From: Bathymodiolus thermophilus thioautotrophic gill symbiont
Lineage (GTDB): Bacteria > Pseudomonadota > Gammaproteobacteria > PS1 > Pseudothioglobaceae
NCBI RefSeq assembly: GCF_003711265.1
Contig: NZ_CP024634.1
Location: 620,001 to 684,000, forward strand
DNA length: 64,000 nt
Reading direction: 5' to 3'
Positions 1-7,695 of the stretch are shown one piece after another. The notes beneath the pieces are model-generated. The model worked only from the letters and a program-made list of their open reading frames with translations. It was not told the DNA's origin and ran no database searches. The stretch's first letter is position 1. Each line of letters starts with the position of its first letter. The position numbers and the translations under genes are program-made.

Positions 1-133
1 CAAGCCCAACGCAATAATTATACCAATCAATTACCTTTTAATTTACCCATATAAACGCCAAATACCTCAGCATCCCATTCAAATAAACACCCCTCTAATT
101 AACAAGAAGTTTTCTACATAAATATAATAACAC

Positions 134-154
134 TATAGAGGCCTTGCCTCTATA
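134..154. repeat. REP-like palindrome, left copy
   Basis: A perfect palindrome with 9-bp arms (TATAGAGGC / GCCTCTATA) around a 3-nt CTT loop, just upstream of the transposase start. An identical copy in the same orientation lies at 809-829 and a shorter inverted copy at 348-364. The placement fits the REP elements that are bound and mobilised by REP-associated tyrosine transposases. Confidence 0.8.
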
Positions 155-162
155 ATTACATT

Positions 163-813
163 ATGTCAATTAGAACAACAGTTTTTGTGAAGGGTGAGTA
201 TTACCATATTTTTAATCATGGTGTGGAGAAGCGTACTATTTTTGAAGAAGAGCAAGATATGCATTATTTTTTAGATAGAATGCAAGATTTTAATGTTGCA
301 GAAGCCATAGGTGGAAAATATGTTCAAAACTTGAAAAAGAACCAATGTAGAGGCAAGGCCTCTATATTGGTTGAGATTGTTGCTTATTGTTTGTTGCCTA
401 ATCATTTTCATTTGATATTAAAGCCAGTGGTTGATAATGGCGTGAGTCAATTTATGCATAAAATTTGCACGGGATATGTTATGTATTTTAATAAGCGTTA
501 TGCGCGTAATGGGGCTTTATTTCAGGGGAAATTCAAGGCAAATAGATTAGATGGAGATGAGGCGTTGGCGTTTTTATCTGTGTATGTTAATTTAAATTTT
601 AAACATCATAAATTGGATCCTGAGCGGTATTTGATTCGCTCTAGTTTCAAGGAATATTTACATCCTGAAAATCCAAGTATTTGCAATGTGAAAATTATTA
701 AAGACATCGTGCACGAATGTGGCGGCGTTGAACAATATCGAAAATATGCCAAGCAACAATCACAATATTTTTTGGAGCAAAAAGAAGCTATTAAGCAATT
801 GGCAGAATTATAG
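163..813 (+). CDS. REP-associated tyrosine transposase (Y1/IS200-like family)
   Basis: The 216-residue protein has the family hallmarks: an N-terminal GEYYHIFNHG segment, the HFH metal-binding motif at about residues 81-83 inside AYCLLPNHFHLIL, and a tyrosine-rich stretch (about 105-113) followed by GALFQGKFKA, where the nucleophilic tyrosine is expected. Y1 enzymes cut and join single-stranded DNA; the RAYT branch acts on REP palindromes. Palindromes flank the gene on both sides, the right one contains its stop codon, and a third sits inside the coding region at codons for CRGKASI. No adjacent tnpB or second terminus was found, so it looks like a domesticated single-gene RAYT. Family assignment is firm; activity is inferred. 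Confidence 0.88.
   Translation: MSIRTTVFVKGEYYHIFNHGVEKRTIFEEEQDMHYFLDRMQDFNVAEAIGGKYVQNLKKNQCRGKASILVEIVAYCLLPNHFHLILKPVVDNGVSQFMHKICTGYVMYFNKRYARNGALFQGKFKANRLDGDEALAFLSVYVNLNFKHHKLDPERYLIRSSFKEYLHPENPSICNVKIIKDIVHECGGVEQYRKYAKQQSQYFLEQKEAIKQLAEL
348..364. repeat. REP-like palindrome inside the transposase gene (inverted copy)
   Basis: TAGAGGC and GCCTCTA arms of 7 bp around an AAG loop, the reverse complement of the loop in the two flanking copies. It is translated in frame as part of CRGKASI, in a loop just before the conserved AYCLLPNHFH segment. Confidence 0.75.
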
Positions 814-829
814 AGGCCTTGCCTCTATA
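809..829. repeat. REP-like palindrome, right copy
   Basis: Identical to the 134-154 palindrome and in the same orientation. The transposase TAG stop codon (811-813) lies within its left arm. It ends 5 bp before the prfB stop codon, so on the RNA it could also act as a 3' stem-loop between the two convergent genes. Confidence 0.8.
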
Positions 830-834
830 ATTGG

Positions 835-1929
835 TTAGAGGCCGGCTTTTAGGCTGGCTTCGATAAATTTGTCTAAATTTCCGTCTAAAACATCGCCAGT
901 ATTTGAACTTTCTACGCCGGTGCGAAGGTCTTTGATGCGGGATTGGTCGAGGACATAGGAGCGGATTTGGTGCCCCCAGCCGATGTCGGATTTGGTGTCT
1001 TCTAGGGCTTGATTTTCGCTGTTGCGTTTCTGTATTTCTAGTTCGTATAATTTGGATTTTAATTGTTTCATGGCTTGGTCTTTGTTGGCGTGTTGGCTGC
1101 GGCCGTCTTGGCATTGTACGACGGTGTTAGTGGGTAGGTGGGTGATGCGTACGGCAGAATCGGTTTTGTTGACATGTTGTCCGCCTGCGCCAGAGGCTCG
1201 GTAAGTGTCTAGGCGAATGTCGGCTTTGTTGATTTCAATGTCGATATTGTCGTCAACTTCGGGGGAGACGAATACGGAGCAAAAGGAGGTGTGGCGTTTG
1301 CCGTTGGCATTGAAGGGGGATTTTCGCACGAGGCGATGAATGCCGATTTCACTACGAAGCCAGCCAAAGGCATATTCTCCTTCAAAATGAATGGTGGCAG
1401 ATTTAATGCCGGCTACTTCGCCAGCAGAGGCCTCCATTAGTTTGACTTTGAAATTGTGTTTTTCACCCCAGCGTAAATACATGCGTAATACCATTTCTGC
1501 CCAGTCTTGTGCTTCGGTGCCACCTGAGCCAGATTGAATGTCTAAATAAGCGGAGTTGGCATCTAAATCACCGCTGAACATGCGTTCAAATTCAAGTTTT
1601 TCAATGGCAGATTGAGCGATATTTAAATCATCAATAACGCCATTTGCTGTATCTTCATCGTTTTCAGATTGTGCCATATCTAGCAGTTCTGTTGCATCTT
1701 CCAAAATGGCATTGGCTTGGTCAAAAATTTGGCAAACCGTTTCTAAGGTTGACTTTTCTTTGCCGAGTGATTGCGCTACTTCTAGGTTAGACCAAATATT
1801 TGGGTTTTCCATTTCTAATAGCACTTCTTCTAAGCGGCCACGCTTTTCTGTTAAATCAAGATGTTGAGATAATGCAGTTGAGCGCTGAATTAGGTCGTCA
1901 ATTTTTTGATAAGTGGGTGAAAGTTCCAT
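835..1929 (-). CDS. prfB: Peptide chain release factor 2
   Basis: Class I release factor that recognises UAA and UGA stop codons on the ribosome. The 364-residue protein carries the RF2 specificity tripeptide SPF (in [15 protein letters not shown]) and the peptidyl-hydrolysis GGQ motif (in [16 protein letters not shown]). Length matches the family. In E. coli, the region near codon 25 contains an in-frame UGA and a programmed +1 frameshift that autoregulates RF2. Here the equivalent codons read CAT CTT GAT TTA with no stop, so the whole protein is in one frame and this feedback loop is absent. It lies downstream of rpsO on the same strand, separated by a terminator. Confidence 0.97.
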   Translation of the reverse strand: MELSPTYQKIDDLIQRSTALSQHLDLTEKRGRLEEVLLEMENPNIWSNLEVAQSLGKEKSTLETVCQIFDQANAILEDATELLDMAQSENDEDTANGVIDDLNIAQSAIEKLEFERMFSGDLDANSAYLDIQSGSGGTEAQDWAEMVLRMYLRWGEKHNFKVKLMEASAGEVAGIKSATIHFEGEYAFGWLRSEIGIHRLVRKSPFNANGKRHTSFCSVFVSPEVDDNIDIEINKADIRLDTYRASGAGGQHVNKTDSAVRITHLPTNTVVQCQDGRSQHANKDQAMKQLKSKLYELEIQKRNSENQALEDTKSDIGWGHQIRSYVLDQSRIKDLRTGVESSNTGDVLDGNLDKFIEASLKAGL

Positions 1930-1956
1930 AATGATATTTTAATGAAGTTCAGAAAC

Positions 1957-1984
1957 AAAAAAAGCCCCAAATGGGGCTTTTTTA
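1957..1984 (-). terminator. Intrinsic terminator of rpsO
   Basis: On the minus strand an AAAGCCCC / GGGGCTTT stem with a short ATTT-type loop is followed by a T-rich run, just after the rpsO stop and before prfB. A-rich sequence on the other side could make it work in both directions. Confidence 0.8.
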
Positions 1985-1998
1985 TCGCATCGTAAAAA

Positions 1999-2259
1999 TT
2001 ACTTTCTAAGTCCTAAGCGAGAAATTAAACTTGAATAAGCAGGCACATCATTGCCCTTAAGGTAAGTCAATAACTTTTTGCGCTGAGAAACCAAACGCAA
2101 CAAACCTCTTCTTGAGTGATGGTCTTTTTTATGTGTTTTAAAATGTTCTGTTAAATGCTTAATGCGAGCAGTTAGCAAAGCAACTTGAACATTGGTTGAG
2201 CCAGTATCGCCTTCAGCAGATTGGTATTCTTTAATAATTGCTTGTGTGTTAATTGACAT
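1999..2259 (-). CDS. rpsO: 30S ribosomal protein S15
   Basis: Small-subunit primary 16S rRNA-binding protein (central domain). The 86-residue product matches S15 throughout, including the [15 protein letters not shown] and [18 protein letters not shown] segments. The family is usually 88-89 residues. In many gammaproteobacteria rpsO is followed by pnp. Here a terminator and then prfB follow, so rpsO appears to be its own transcription unit with a promoter in the upstream hairpin region. Confidence 0.97.
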   Translation of the reverse strand: MSINTQAIIKEYQSAEGDTGSTNVQVALLTARIKHLTEHFKTHKKDHHSRRGLLRLVSQRKKLLTYLKGNDVPAYSSLISRLGLRK

Positions 2260-2290
2260 AATAGTGTTTATTTTGGTTAAAAATATAAAA

Positions 2291-2326
2291 AAAGCAATTA
2301 TACGCTAATTGCTTTTGGTTTGCTAA
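2291..2326 (-). promoter_or_regulatory. Candidate rpsO promoter within a stem-loop
   Basis: On the minus strand a perfect TATAAT lies at 2302-2297, with TTAGCA 18 bp upstream (2326-2321). The -10 overlaps a 10-bp perfect inverted repeat at 2291-2315 (AAAGCAATTA / TAATTGCTTT) followed by a T run. The same bases could therefore form either a promoter or a leader/terminator hairpin. S15 is known to autoregulate translation in E. coli; whether this hairpin is involved is not shown. Confidence 0.5.
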
Positions 2327-2396
2327 TATTTAGTGGAGAATTTTGCATAATAATATGAGCAATGCCATTATTCAAAAATAAAATGAGTAATATAGT

Positions 2397-2557
2397 GAGG
2401 CCTTTACATTAATATGAAGAATTATCAAGAATCCACTTTTCACCCAATTGGTAATTTTTTAAACCTAGTTTTAACCCTGCCAGAACAAGGTTTAAGAAAA
2501 TTACCAATTGGGAAAAAATTGAATTTTGCTAATCATCCATATTTATACAAAGATCTC
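2397..2557. repeat. 161-bp palindromic MITE/ERIC-like element, copy 1 (diverged)
   Basis: Starts GAGGCC and ends GATCTC; the two halves are imperfect reverse complements over nearly the whole length, with inner arms ACCCAATTGGTAAT and ATTACCAATTGGG. Copies of the same 161-bp length lie at 5375-5535 and 14199-14359. No target duplication is evident here. Its last base is the first + strand base of the acyltransferase stop codon. Confidence 0.85.
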
Positions 2558-3453
2558 TAATAAAAATATTTTTCATTTTCAGGGCGACTTTTAAAACGCC
2601 GATGAATCCACAAATATTGCTCAGGTGCTTGAAGAATTTGCATTTCTAATATGCGATTGGTAATACTGGCGTTGTCCCGAGCATCTGCCAAAGGGTAATC
2701 TTTTATCGGATGAGAGAAATTTAATTCGTAACCCGATGTTTTGCGTGAAAAAGACAGAGGGATAACCACAGTATTTTCAATATTTGCCAGTTTTGCGGTA
2801 GCGTTAATAGTGGCGGCTTGCACGCCGAAAAATGGGGCAAAGGTTGAATTTTTAGTGCCTAAATCTTGGTCAGGTGCATACCAAATAGGCAATCCAGATT
2901 TAAGTGTTTTGATAATCGTTCTTGGGTTCTTGGCTTTAATCATGGTTGAGCCGTATCGGGTAAGTTGTTTGGTCATTTCTGCATCAAATAGTGCGTTGTT
3001 TTGTGGTCGATAAACATCAGCAACCTTAAAATTTTGTAGCAATATTCTGCCAGCCAGCATCATTGTGGTGAAATGTCCTACCAGTAGAATTACATTCTTT
3101 TTTTGTGCCAAGGCCTCCTCTAAGATGTGTGCATTGTTAATGTTATAACGCCTTCTTAGCGTGTCATCATCTAGGTAAAAACTGTTTGCCGATTCAAAAA
3201 AAGAAATACCAAGGGATTCAAAGTTTTGCTTGGCTAAATGCTGGACTTCAGCTGGGCTTTTATGGGGAAAGCATTTGGCAATATTGACGAGTGCAATTTT
3301 TCTAAATTTACTTAGCAATCGATACAAAACACGCCCCATGATTTTACCTATAGCCACTTGTGTTTTAAAAGAAAGCTTGGCGCCTAACTTCATTAAAGCA
3401 ATTAAAATCCAAGTTGGCATAAATTTAAGGTGATAAAAATTCTGTTTTTTCAT
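2557..3453 (-). CDS. Lipid A biosynthesis acyltransferase family protein (LpxL/HtrB-like)
   Basis: The 298-residue protein matches the lysophospholipid/lipid A late acyltransferase family, which adds secondary acyl chains to Kdo2-lipid IV-A at the inner membrane. Visible features are an N-terminal hydrophobic region, VILLVGHFTTMMLAGR, YAPDQDLGTKNSTFAPFFG (the conserved substrate-binding block), and a C-terminal YLWIHRRFKSRP. The usual HX4(D/E) catalytic motif reads HFTTMM here, so the acidic residue is a methionine; the DNA confirms it (CAT TTC ACC ACA ATG ATG). It may use another acid, have altered activity, or be inactive. It is divergent from dnaG with only 38 bp between start codons. Its stop codon straddles the edge of a palindromic repeat. 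Confidence 0.85.
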   Translation of the reverse strand: MKKQNFYHLKFMPTWILIALMKLGAKLSFKTQVAIGKIMGRVLYRLLSKFRKIALVNIAKCFPHKSPAEVQHLAKQNFESLGISFFESANSFYLDDDTLRRRYNINNAHILEEALAQKKNVILLVGHFTTMMLAGRILLQNFKVADVYRPQNNALFDAEMTKQLTRYGSTMIKAKNPRTIIKTLKSGLPIWYAPDQDLGTKNSTFAPFFGVQAATINATAKLANIENTVVIPLSFSRKTSGYELNFSHPIKDYPLADARDNASITNRILEMQILQAPEQYLWIHRRFKSRPENEKYFY

Positions 3454-3491
3454 TAAAATGTATTTTTTATTGTGTCAGTATTGCCCATAAT

Positions 3492-5297
3492 TTGCCTTAT
3501 ATTAGTCAAAATTTTATTAACGATTTACCCAATCAAATTGACATTGTTGATTTGATTAGTAAGCGCTTAACGCTTAAAAAAACGGGCAATAGTTATCGTG
3601 CGCCTTGTCCATTTCATGGGGGCAAAAATCCCAATTTTGCCGTGAATGGACATGAGCAATTTTATCATTGTTTTAAATGCGGTGAGAGCGGTGGTGCAAT
3701 TAGTTTTGTGCAAAAGTACGATAATTTAGACTTTGTGGAGGCGGTTGAAGCCATTGCCAGTGAATTTGGGCTTAAGGTTGAATACGACAGCAAGACCAAA
3801 CCCGTTGACCCTAAATTAGAGCGCTATCGTGCTTTATCTGAGAAAGTGAGTGAATTTTACCAGCAACAACTTAAAAATTCTCCAGCCAAAGAAAAGGCCG
3901 TGAATTATGCAAAAAATCGAGGCATTAACGGCGAAATTGCCAAGCGTTTTGATTTGGGTTTTGCACTACCGAGTAACAAGGATTTGTTGTTACATTTTGA
4001 GAATACTCAGCAGGATGTTGCTGATTTAAAGGCGCTAGGGCTGATTAAAACTGGCGAATATGGCGACTACGATTTTTTTCGTGATCGCCTAATGTTCCCT
4101 ATTCACAATAGCAAGGGCAGTGTTATTGCCTTTGGTGGGCGTGCATTTGATAACAAGGCTAAGGCGAAGTATCTTAATTCTCAAGAAAGTCCTATTTTTT
4201 CTAAGTCAAGAGAGTTGTATGGCTTACATCATGCACGCAAGTATTCACGCACAACAGACTATATTTTGGTTGTTGAGGGTTATATGGATGTGGTTGCATT
4301 ACATCAGGCTGGCATTACCAAGGTGGTGGCAACATTAGGGACAGCAACCACTCCAGAGCATTTGCAAACACTGGCACGCACCACCAGCGTTATTGTCTTT
4401 TGTTTTGATGGGGACGATGCAGGGCGTGCGGCTGCTTGGAAGGCGTTGAAGATTGCATTGCCGATGATTAAATCAGGTTTGCTGGTTAAATTTTTATTTT
4501 TACCTGATGGCGAAGATCCTGATACTTTGGTCAAAAAAGAGTCAACATCGGCATTTGAAAAGCGCATTAAAACAGCGCAGGCATTGTCAAAATTTTTATT
4601 TGCACACATTCAGGCAGAAGTGGATTTTAATACTATTGAAGGCAAAACCTCATTTTTAGAAAAAGTATTGCCGCTGATTGCATTGGTAACTTATAACACT
4701 TATCAACAACAGTTGTTAGAAGGGGTGGCACAAGTTGTAGGGCAAAGTATTGAGCAAGTTAAAGCCGTTTTTACCAAGCAAGTAAAGGAGGTACAAATAC
4801 AGGCACCAGTCGTAACAGAATACGAGCCACCTATGCCTGACTTTGCAGATGAGGGTTATGGGGATTATGCTGAATTTAACGCTGCACCTAGGGAAAATAA
4901 GTCGGTTAACGCCTCAATGGCAAAAATGATTAGTTTGTTATTGAATTATCCGTCGCTGGCTGATGGTACTGTTGAAGTGCGGGTGCGTAATATTGAAAAA
5001 TCAGAAGTGTTATTGGAATTAGTGCGTTCAGCGGAAATAGAGGAAGATATTTCGCAAGAAGATTTAATTCAGCCTTTTAAGTCTAAGTCAGGCGTTTATC
5101 AGCGTCTACAAGAATTGTGTGTACTTACACCATATTTAAGTGAAAACCAAGCCAAGGATGAATTCTTATCTGCCTTAAATGCAGCAGAACGATATCAGGA
5201 AAGTGCGAGAGTAAAAGACTTAATATCAAATGCTAATACGGAAGAAGCACAGCGAAAAGTAATGGAAGGCATTCAAAAAAGTAAAGGTAAAAAATAG
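3492..5297 (+). CDS. dnaG: DNA primase
   Basis: Synthesises RNA primers at the replication fork with the DnaB helicase. The 601-residue protein has the CHC2 zinc module (C39, H42, C60, C63 in CPFHGG and YHCFKCGESGG), the primase core, and TOPRIM metal-binding residues (EGYMD at 262-266, DGD at 306-308 in CFDGDDAGR). A helicase-interacting C-terminal region follows. The start is a TTG aligning with the conserved FINDL N-terminus; the ATG at 3458-3460 is out of frame. No strong Shine-Dalgarno precedes it. In E. coli dnaG sits between rpsU and rpoD; here it is divergent from the acyltransferase and convergent with ftsI, without those partners. Confidence 0.96.
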   Translation: MPYISQNFINDLPNQIDIVDLISKRLTLKKTGNSYRAPCPFHGGKNPNFAVNGHEQFYHCFKCGESGGAISFVQKYDNLDFVEAVEAIASEFGLKVEYDSKTKPVDPKLERYRALSEKVSEFYQQQLKNSPAKEKAVNYAKNRGINGEIAKRFDLGFALPSNKDLLLHFENTQQDVADLKALGLIKTGEYGDYDFFRDRLMFPIHNSKGSVIAFGGRAFDNKAKAKYLNSQESPIFSKSRELYGLHHARKYSRTTDYILVVEGYMDVVALHQAGITKVVATLGTATTPEHLQTLARTTSVIVFCFDGDDAGRAAAWKALKIALPMIKSGLLVKFLFLPDGEDPDTLVKKESTSAFEKRIKTAQALSKFLFAHIQAEVDFNTIEGKTSFLEKVLPLIALVTYNTYQQQLLEGVAQVVGQSIEQVKAVFTKQVKEVQIQAPVVTEYEPPMPDFADEGYGDYAEFNAAPRENKSVNASMAKMISLLLNYPSLADGTVEVRVRNIEKSEVLLELVRSAEIEEDISQEDLIQPFKSKSGVYQRLQELCVLTPYLSENQAKDEFLSALNAAERYQESARVKDLISNANTEEAQRKVMEGIQKSKGKK

Positions 5298-5374
5298 CCT
5301 TTAGAGGCATAATGTCATTTTCAAAAAAATAAACTCAACAATCTGGTGCCGATATTTGGGTACTTATAGATACT

Positions 5375-5535
5375 GAGACCTTTGTATAAATATAAATAAT
5401 CATCAAGAATCCACTTTTCACCCACTTGGTAATTTTTTAAACCCAGCCTTAGCCTTGCTAGGACAAGGTTTAAGAAAATCACCAAGTGGGCAAAAATTGA
5501 ATTTTGCTAATCATCCACATTTATGCAAAGGTCTC
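5375..5535. repeat. 161-bp palindromic MITE/ERIC-like element, copy 2
   Basis: Inverted ends are GAGACCTTTGTATAAAT and the reverse of ATTTATGCAAAGGTCTC; the interior pairs ACCCACTTGGTAAT with ATCACCAAGTGGG. It sits between the convergent dnaG and ftsI genes, 10 bp from the ftsI stop. ACT flanks both ends (5372-5374, 5536-5538), a possible 3-bp duplication. In RNA it would fold into one long hairpin from either strand. Confidence 0.88.
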
Positions 5536-5545
5536 ACTATGCTGT

Positions 5546-7426
5546 TCATTTTTTAGACAATCGCTCAATAGACTGATCACTATTTAGAATATTTTCCATG
5601 GCATCCTTAAACACCATTGCTGCAGAATTTGAGCCCCCACAGCTAGTTTTCTTTTTAGGTTTGTAGTAGGTGTAACATTTTTTTGGATAATCCAGCCTAA
5701 TAACCATAATATATTTTGGCTTTTTGACAGGCACAAAGCCAGCGAAGAAGGTGCGTTTTGCCCCATCTTTGTTGTAGCGACCATCTATGACCATCTCCGC
5801 AGTACCCGTTTTTCCTGCCACTTCATACCCTTTGATTTGAGCACGATAACCAGAGCCTTTTGAGGATGCAACTGAGTCTAATAAATCGGCAATTTTACGG
5901 GTTGATTTTTTACTAAAAACTTGCGCTCTTTGCTCGTAACTGTTGGTGTTTTTGACAAGTTTAAGCGGCGGCACGACACCTTCGTTGGCGAATACCAAAT
6001 AGGCTCTGGCAAGTTGTGCCAAATTGGTTTGCATGGGTCCATAACCAAAAGACAGTGAGCGCTTGTCTGCCAGTGACCACGAATCAGGCGTTTTTAACAC
6101 ACCGGGCGTTTCAATGCTGGGAATCAGCCCGAGTGAATGACCAAAACCTAATTGATTCCAGGTGTGATAGAACTCTTCTTTTGTCAACCTTTCGGAGACA
6201 TTAACTGTGCCAAGATTGTGTGATTTTTGTAGGATTTTTTTAATTGTTAGTTGATAATATTTATGATCAGGTTTAAGGTGTCCAATCCTTTTGGTCACAT
6301 CAATTTTTTCATCCTCAGTGGCGGTAATCTTATTTTTATCAAGTGCTAAGAGCATGGTAAATGGCTTCATAGTTGAGCCGGGGTCAACTTTATCTGACAG
6401 CACATGGTTGCGATAATTTTCTACATTGTAAATGGTTTTGTCATTTGGGTCGTCAGCAGGATAATTGACGAGTGCTAAAACCTCACCATTTGGACTCAAG
6501 ATAATAGCAGACCCTGAATTGGCATCGTGTTTTTCAACGGATTTTTTAATGGCAGTGTAAGCGTGAAATTGGGTGTTGGCATCAATGGTTAAGGTTATAT
6601 TGTTACCATGCTTGAGTTTTTTGTGAGCCACAGGGTTGAAATAAGCACTTTGAGAGGCTTGGTTGAAACTTAAGAAATCAATACCATTTTGTCCAGAAAG
6701 TGTCGGCTCAAATTCGCCTTCAATGCCAGAAACGCCTTTGCCATTATGATTAACACGACCAATTAGGGATGCTAAAGTGGCAGATTTTGGATAATATCTG
6801 CGTGTATCCCCTTGTAGTGCCACACCTTCGATTCTTTTTTGTTTGCAGGTTTTAACGGTTTTGTAAGTAGGATTGTCCTTTTTGAGTTTGGCAAAAATTA
6901 GTGCTTTATCAAGCCATTCAACTTTTTCTTTCTTTTGTTTTTCCTTGCAAATCCTTAGTCTTAGTTTTTTCAGTTTTTCTATGTTTTTAACAATAGGATT
7001 GGACAGTTTGAGATTTTTTTGAATAATAAAGTTCCTTCTGCCTCTACGCGCCTTGTTTTTTCTCTCAAGTGCCGCTCGTAATTCTGTTTCTTCCATCATT
7101 AGTGCAGTAGCGAGTTTTGGAATGAAAGCTGGCTGAATTTTGGTCACATCTAAGTTGATTTTTTTCAAAATTAAATTACTGGCAAGCACTTCCCCATTTC
7201 TATCTAAAATATCGCCACGGCGTGCTTTGGTGTGAAAAGTATGATAAGTTTGCTGGTTACCTCTTTCTTGAAGGCTAATATCGCCAGCATTCAATTGATG
7301 AATGGTAATAATTCGATAGCCAAAGCCACAGACAAGTAAGATAAAAATCCCCTTAATAATATTTTGACGGCGTGAATAATGTTGTGTTCTGGAAAATTGG
7401 AATAACGCCTTAAATTTGCCCATCAC
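5546..7426 (-). CDS. ftsI: Peptidoglycan D,D-transpeptidase FtsI (penicillin-binding protein 3)
   Basis: Septal peptidoglycan cross-linking enzyme of the divisome, anchored by one N-terminal membrane helix (about residues 24-40). Penicillin-binding active-site motifs are all present: STMK with nucleophile S351, SHN at 402-404, and KTG at 539-541. The pedestal domain motif RRGDILDRNGEVLA is at about 69-83. The protein is 626 residues, longer than the roughly 590 of E. coli. Most of the excess is a lysine-rich insertion at about 158-198, between KKLRL and IEGVALQGDTRRYYP. It overlaps ftsL by 4 bp. It is the last dcw gene here: the expected murE/murF are not downstream, where a palindromic repeat and convergent dnaG lie instead. 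Confidence 0.96.
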   Translation of the reverse strand: MMGKFKALFQFSRTQHYSRRQNIIKGIFILLVCGFGYRIITIHQLNAGDISLQERGNQQTYHTFHTKARRGDILDRNGEVLASNLILKKINLDVTKIQPAFIPKLATALMMEETELRAALERKNKARRGRRNFIIQKNLKLSNPIVKNIEKLKKLRLRICKEKQKKEKVEWLDKALIFAKLKKDNPTYKTVKTCKQKRIEGVALQGDTRRYYPKSATLASLIGRVNHNGKGVSGIEGEFEPTLSGQNGIDFLSFNQASQSAYFNPVAHKKLKHGNNITLTIDANTQFHAYTAIKKSVEKHDANSGSAIILSPNGEVLALVNYPADDPNDKTIYNVENYRNHVLSDKVDPGSTMKPFTMLLALDKNKITATEDEKIDVTKRIGHLKPDHKYYQLTIKKILQKSHNLGTVNVSERLTKEEFYHTWNQLGFGHSLGLIPSIETPGVLKTPDSWSLADKRSLSFGYGPMQTNLAQLARAYLVFANEGVVPPLKLVKNTNSYEQRAQVFSKKSTRKIADLLDSVASSKGSGYRAQIKGYEVAGKTGTAEMVIDGRYNKDGAKRTFFAGFVPVKKPKYIMVIRLDYPKKCYTYYKPKKKTSCGGSNSAAMVFKDAMENILNSDQSIERLSKK

Positions 7427-7695
7427 AAAGGCAACATTCTGATTTTACTGGGTTGTTGCATATGCAATATTTTAACGGCTTTTGCTTTGATTTTATCCCC
7501 CCGCATTTGCTCCGAATGTTCAATGAGCAACTGCTTTTGCCTGGCGATGATTTTTTGATTGTCTCGTTGTGTAGACTTTATTTTTTTGTAAAGTAAGCGG
7601 TTCTGATTGTGCCAAGTAATGGTCAAAAAAGACAGAATAACAAGCGCAATAATAAGCACGATATTAATGCGAGTAGCGGTGAATATTTTTAACAT
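7423..7695 (-). CDS. ftsL: Cell division protein FtsL
   Basis: Bitopic divisome protein of the FtsQLB subcomplex. The 90-residue product has a short cytoplasmic N-terminus, one membrane helix at about residues 10-28, and a periplasmic coiled-coil-type segment (HNQNRLLYKKIKSTQRDNQ). It ends with the typical TL-type tail reading KIRMLPL. Sequence conservation in this family is low, so the call leans on length, topology and position between rsmH and ftsI. It overlaps rsmH by 7 bp and ftsI by 4 bp, consistent with translational coupling. Confidence 0.92.
   Translation of the reverse strand: MLKIFTATRINIVLIIALVILSFLTITWHNQNRLLYKKIKSTQRDNQKIIARQKQLLIEHSEQMRGDKIKAKAVKILHMQQPSKIRMLPL

Noticed and set aside
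27-95. Short minus-strand peptide ending EVFGVYMGKLKGN that looks like a protein C-terminus
   Set aside because: Only about 22 codons between stops; too little to call even a pseudogene, though it could be a remnant displaced by the transposase.
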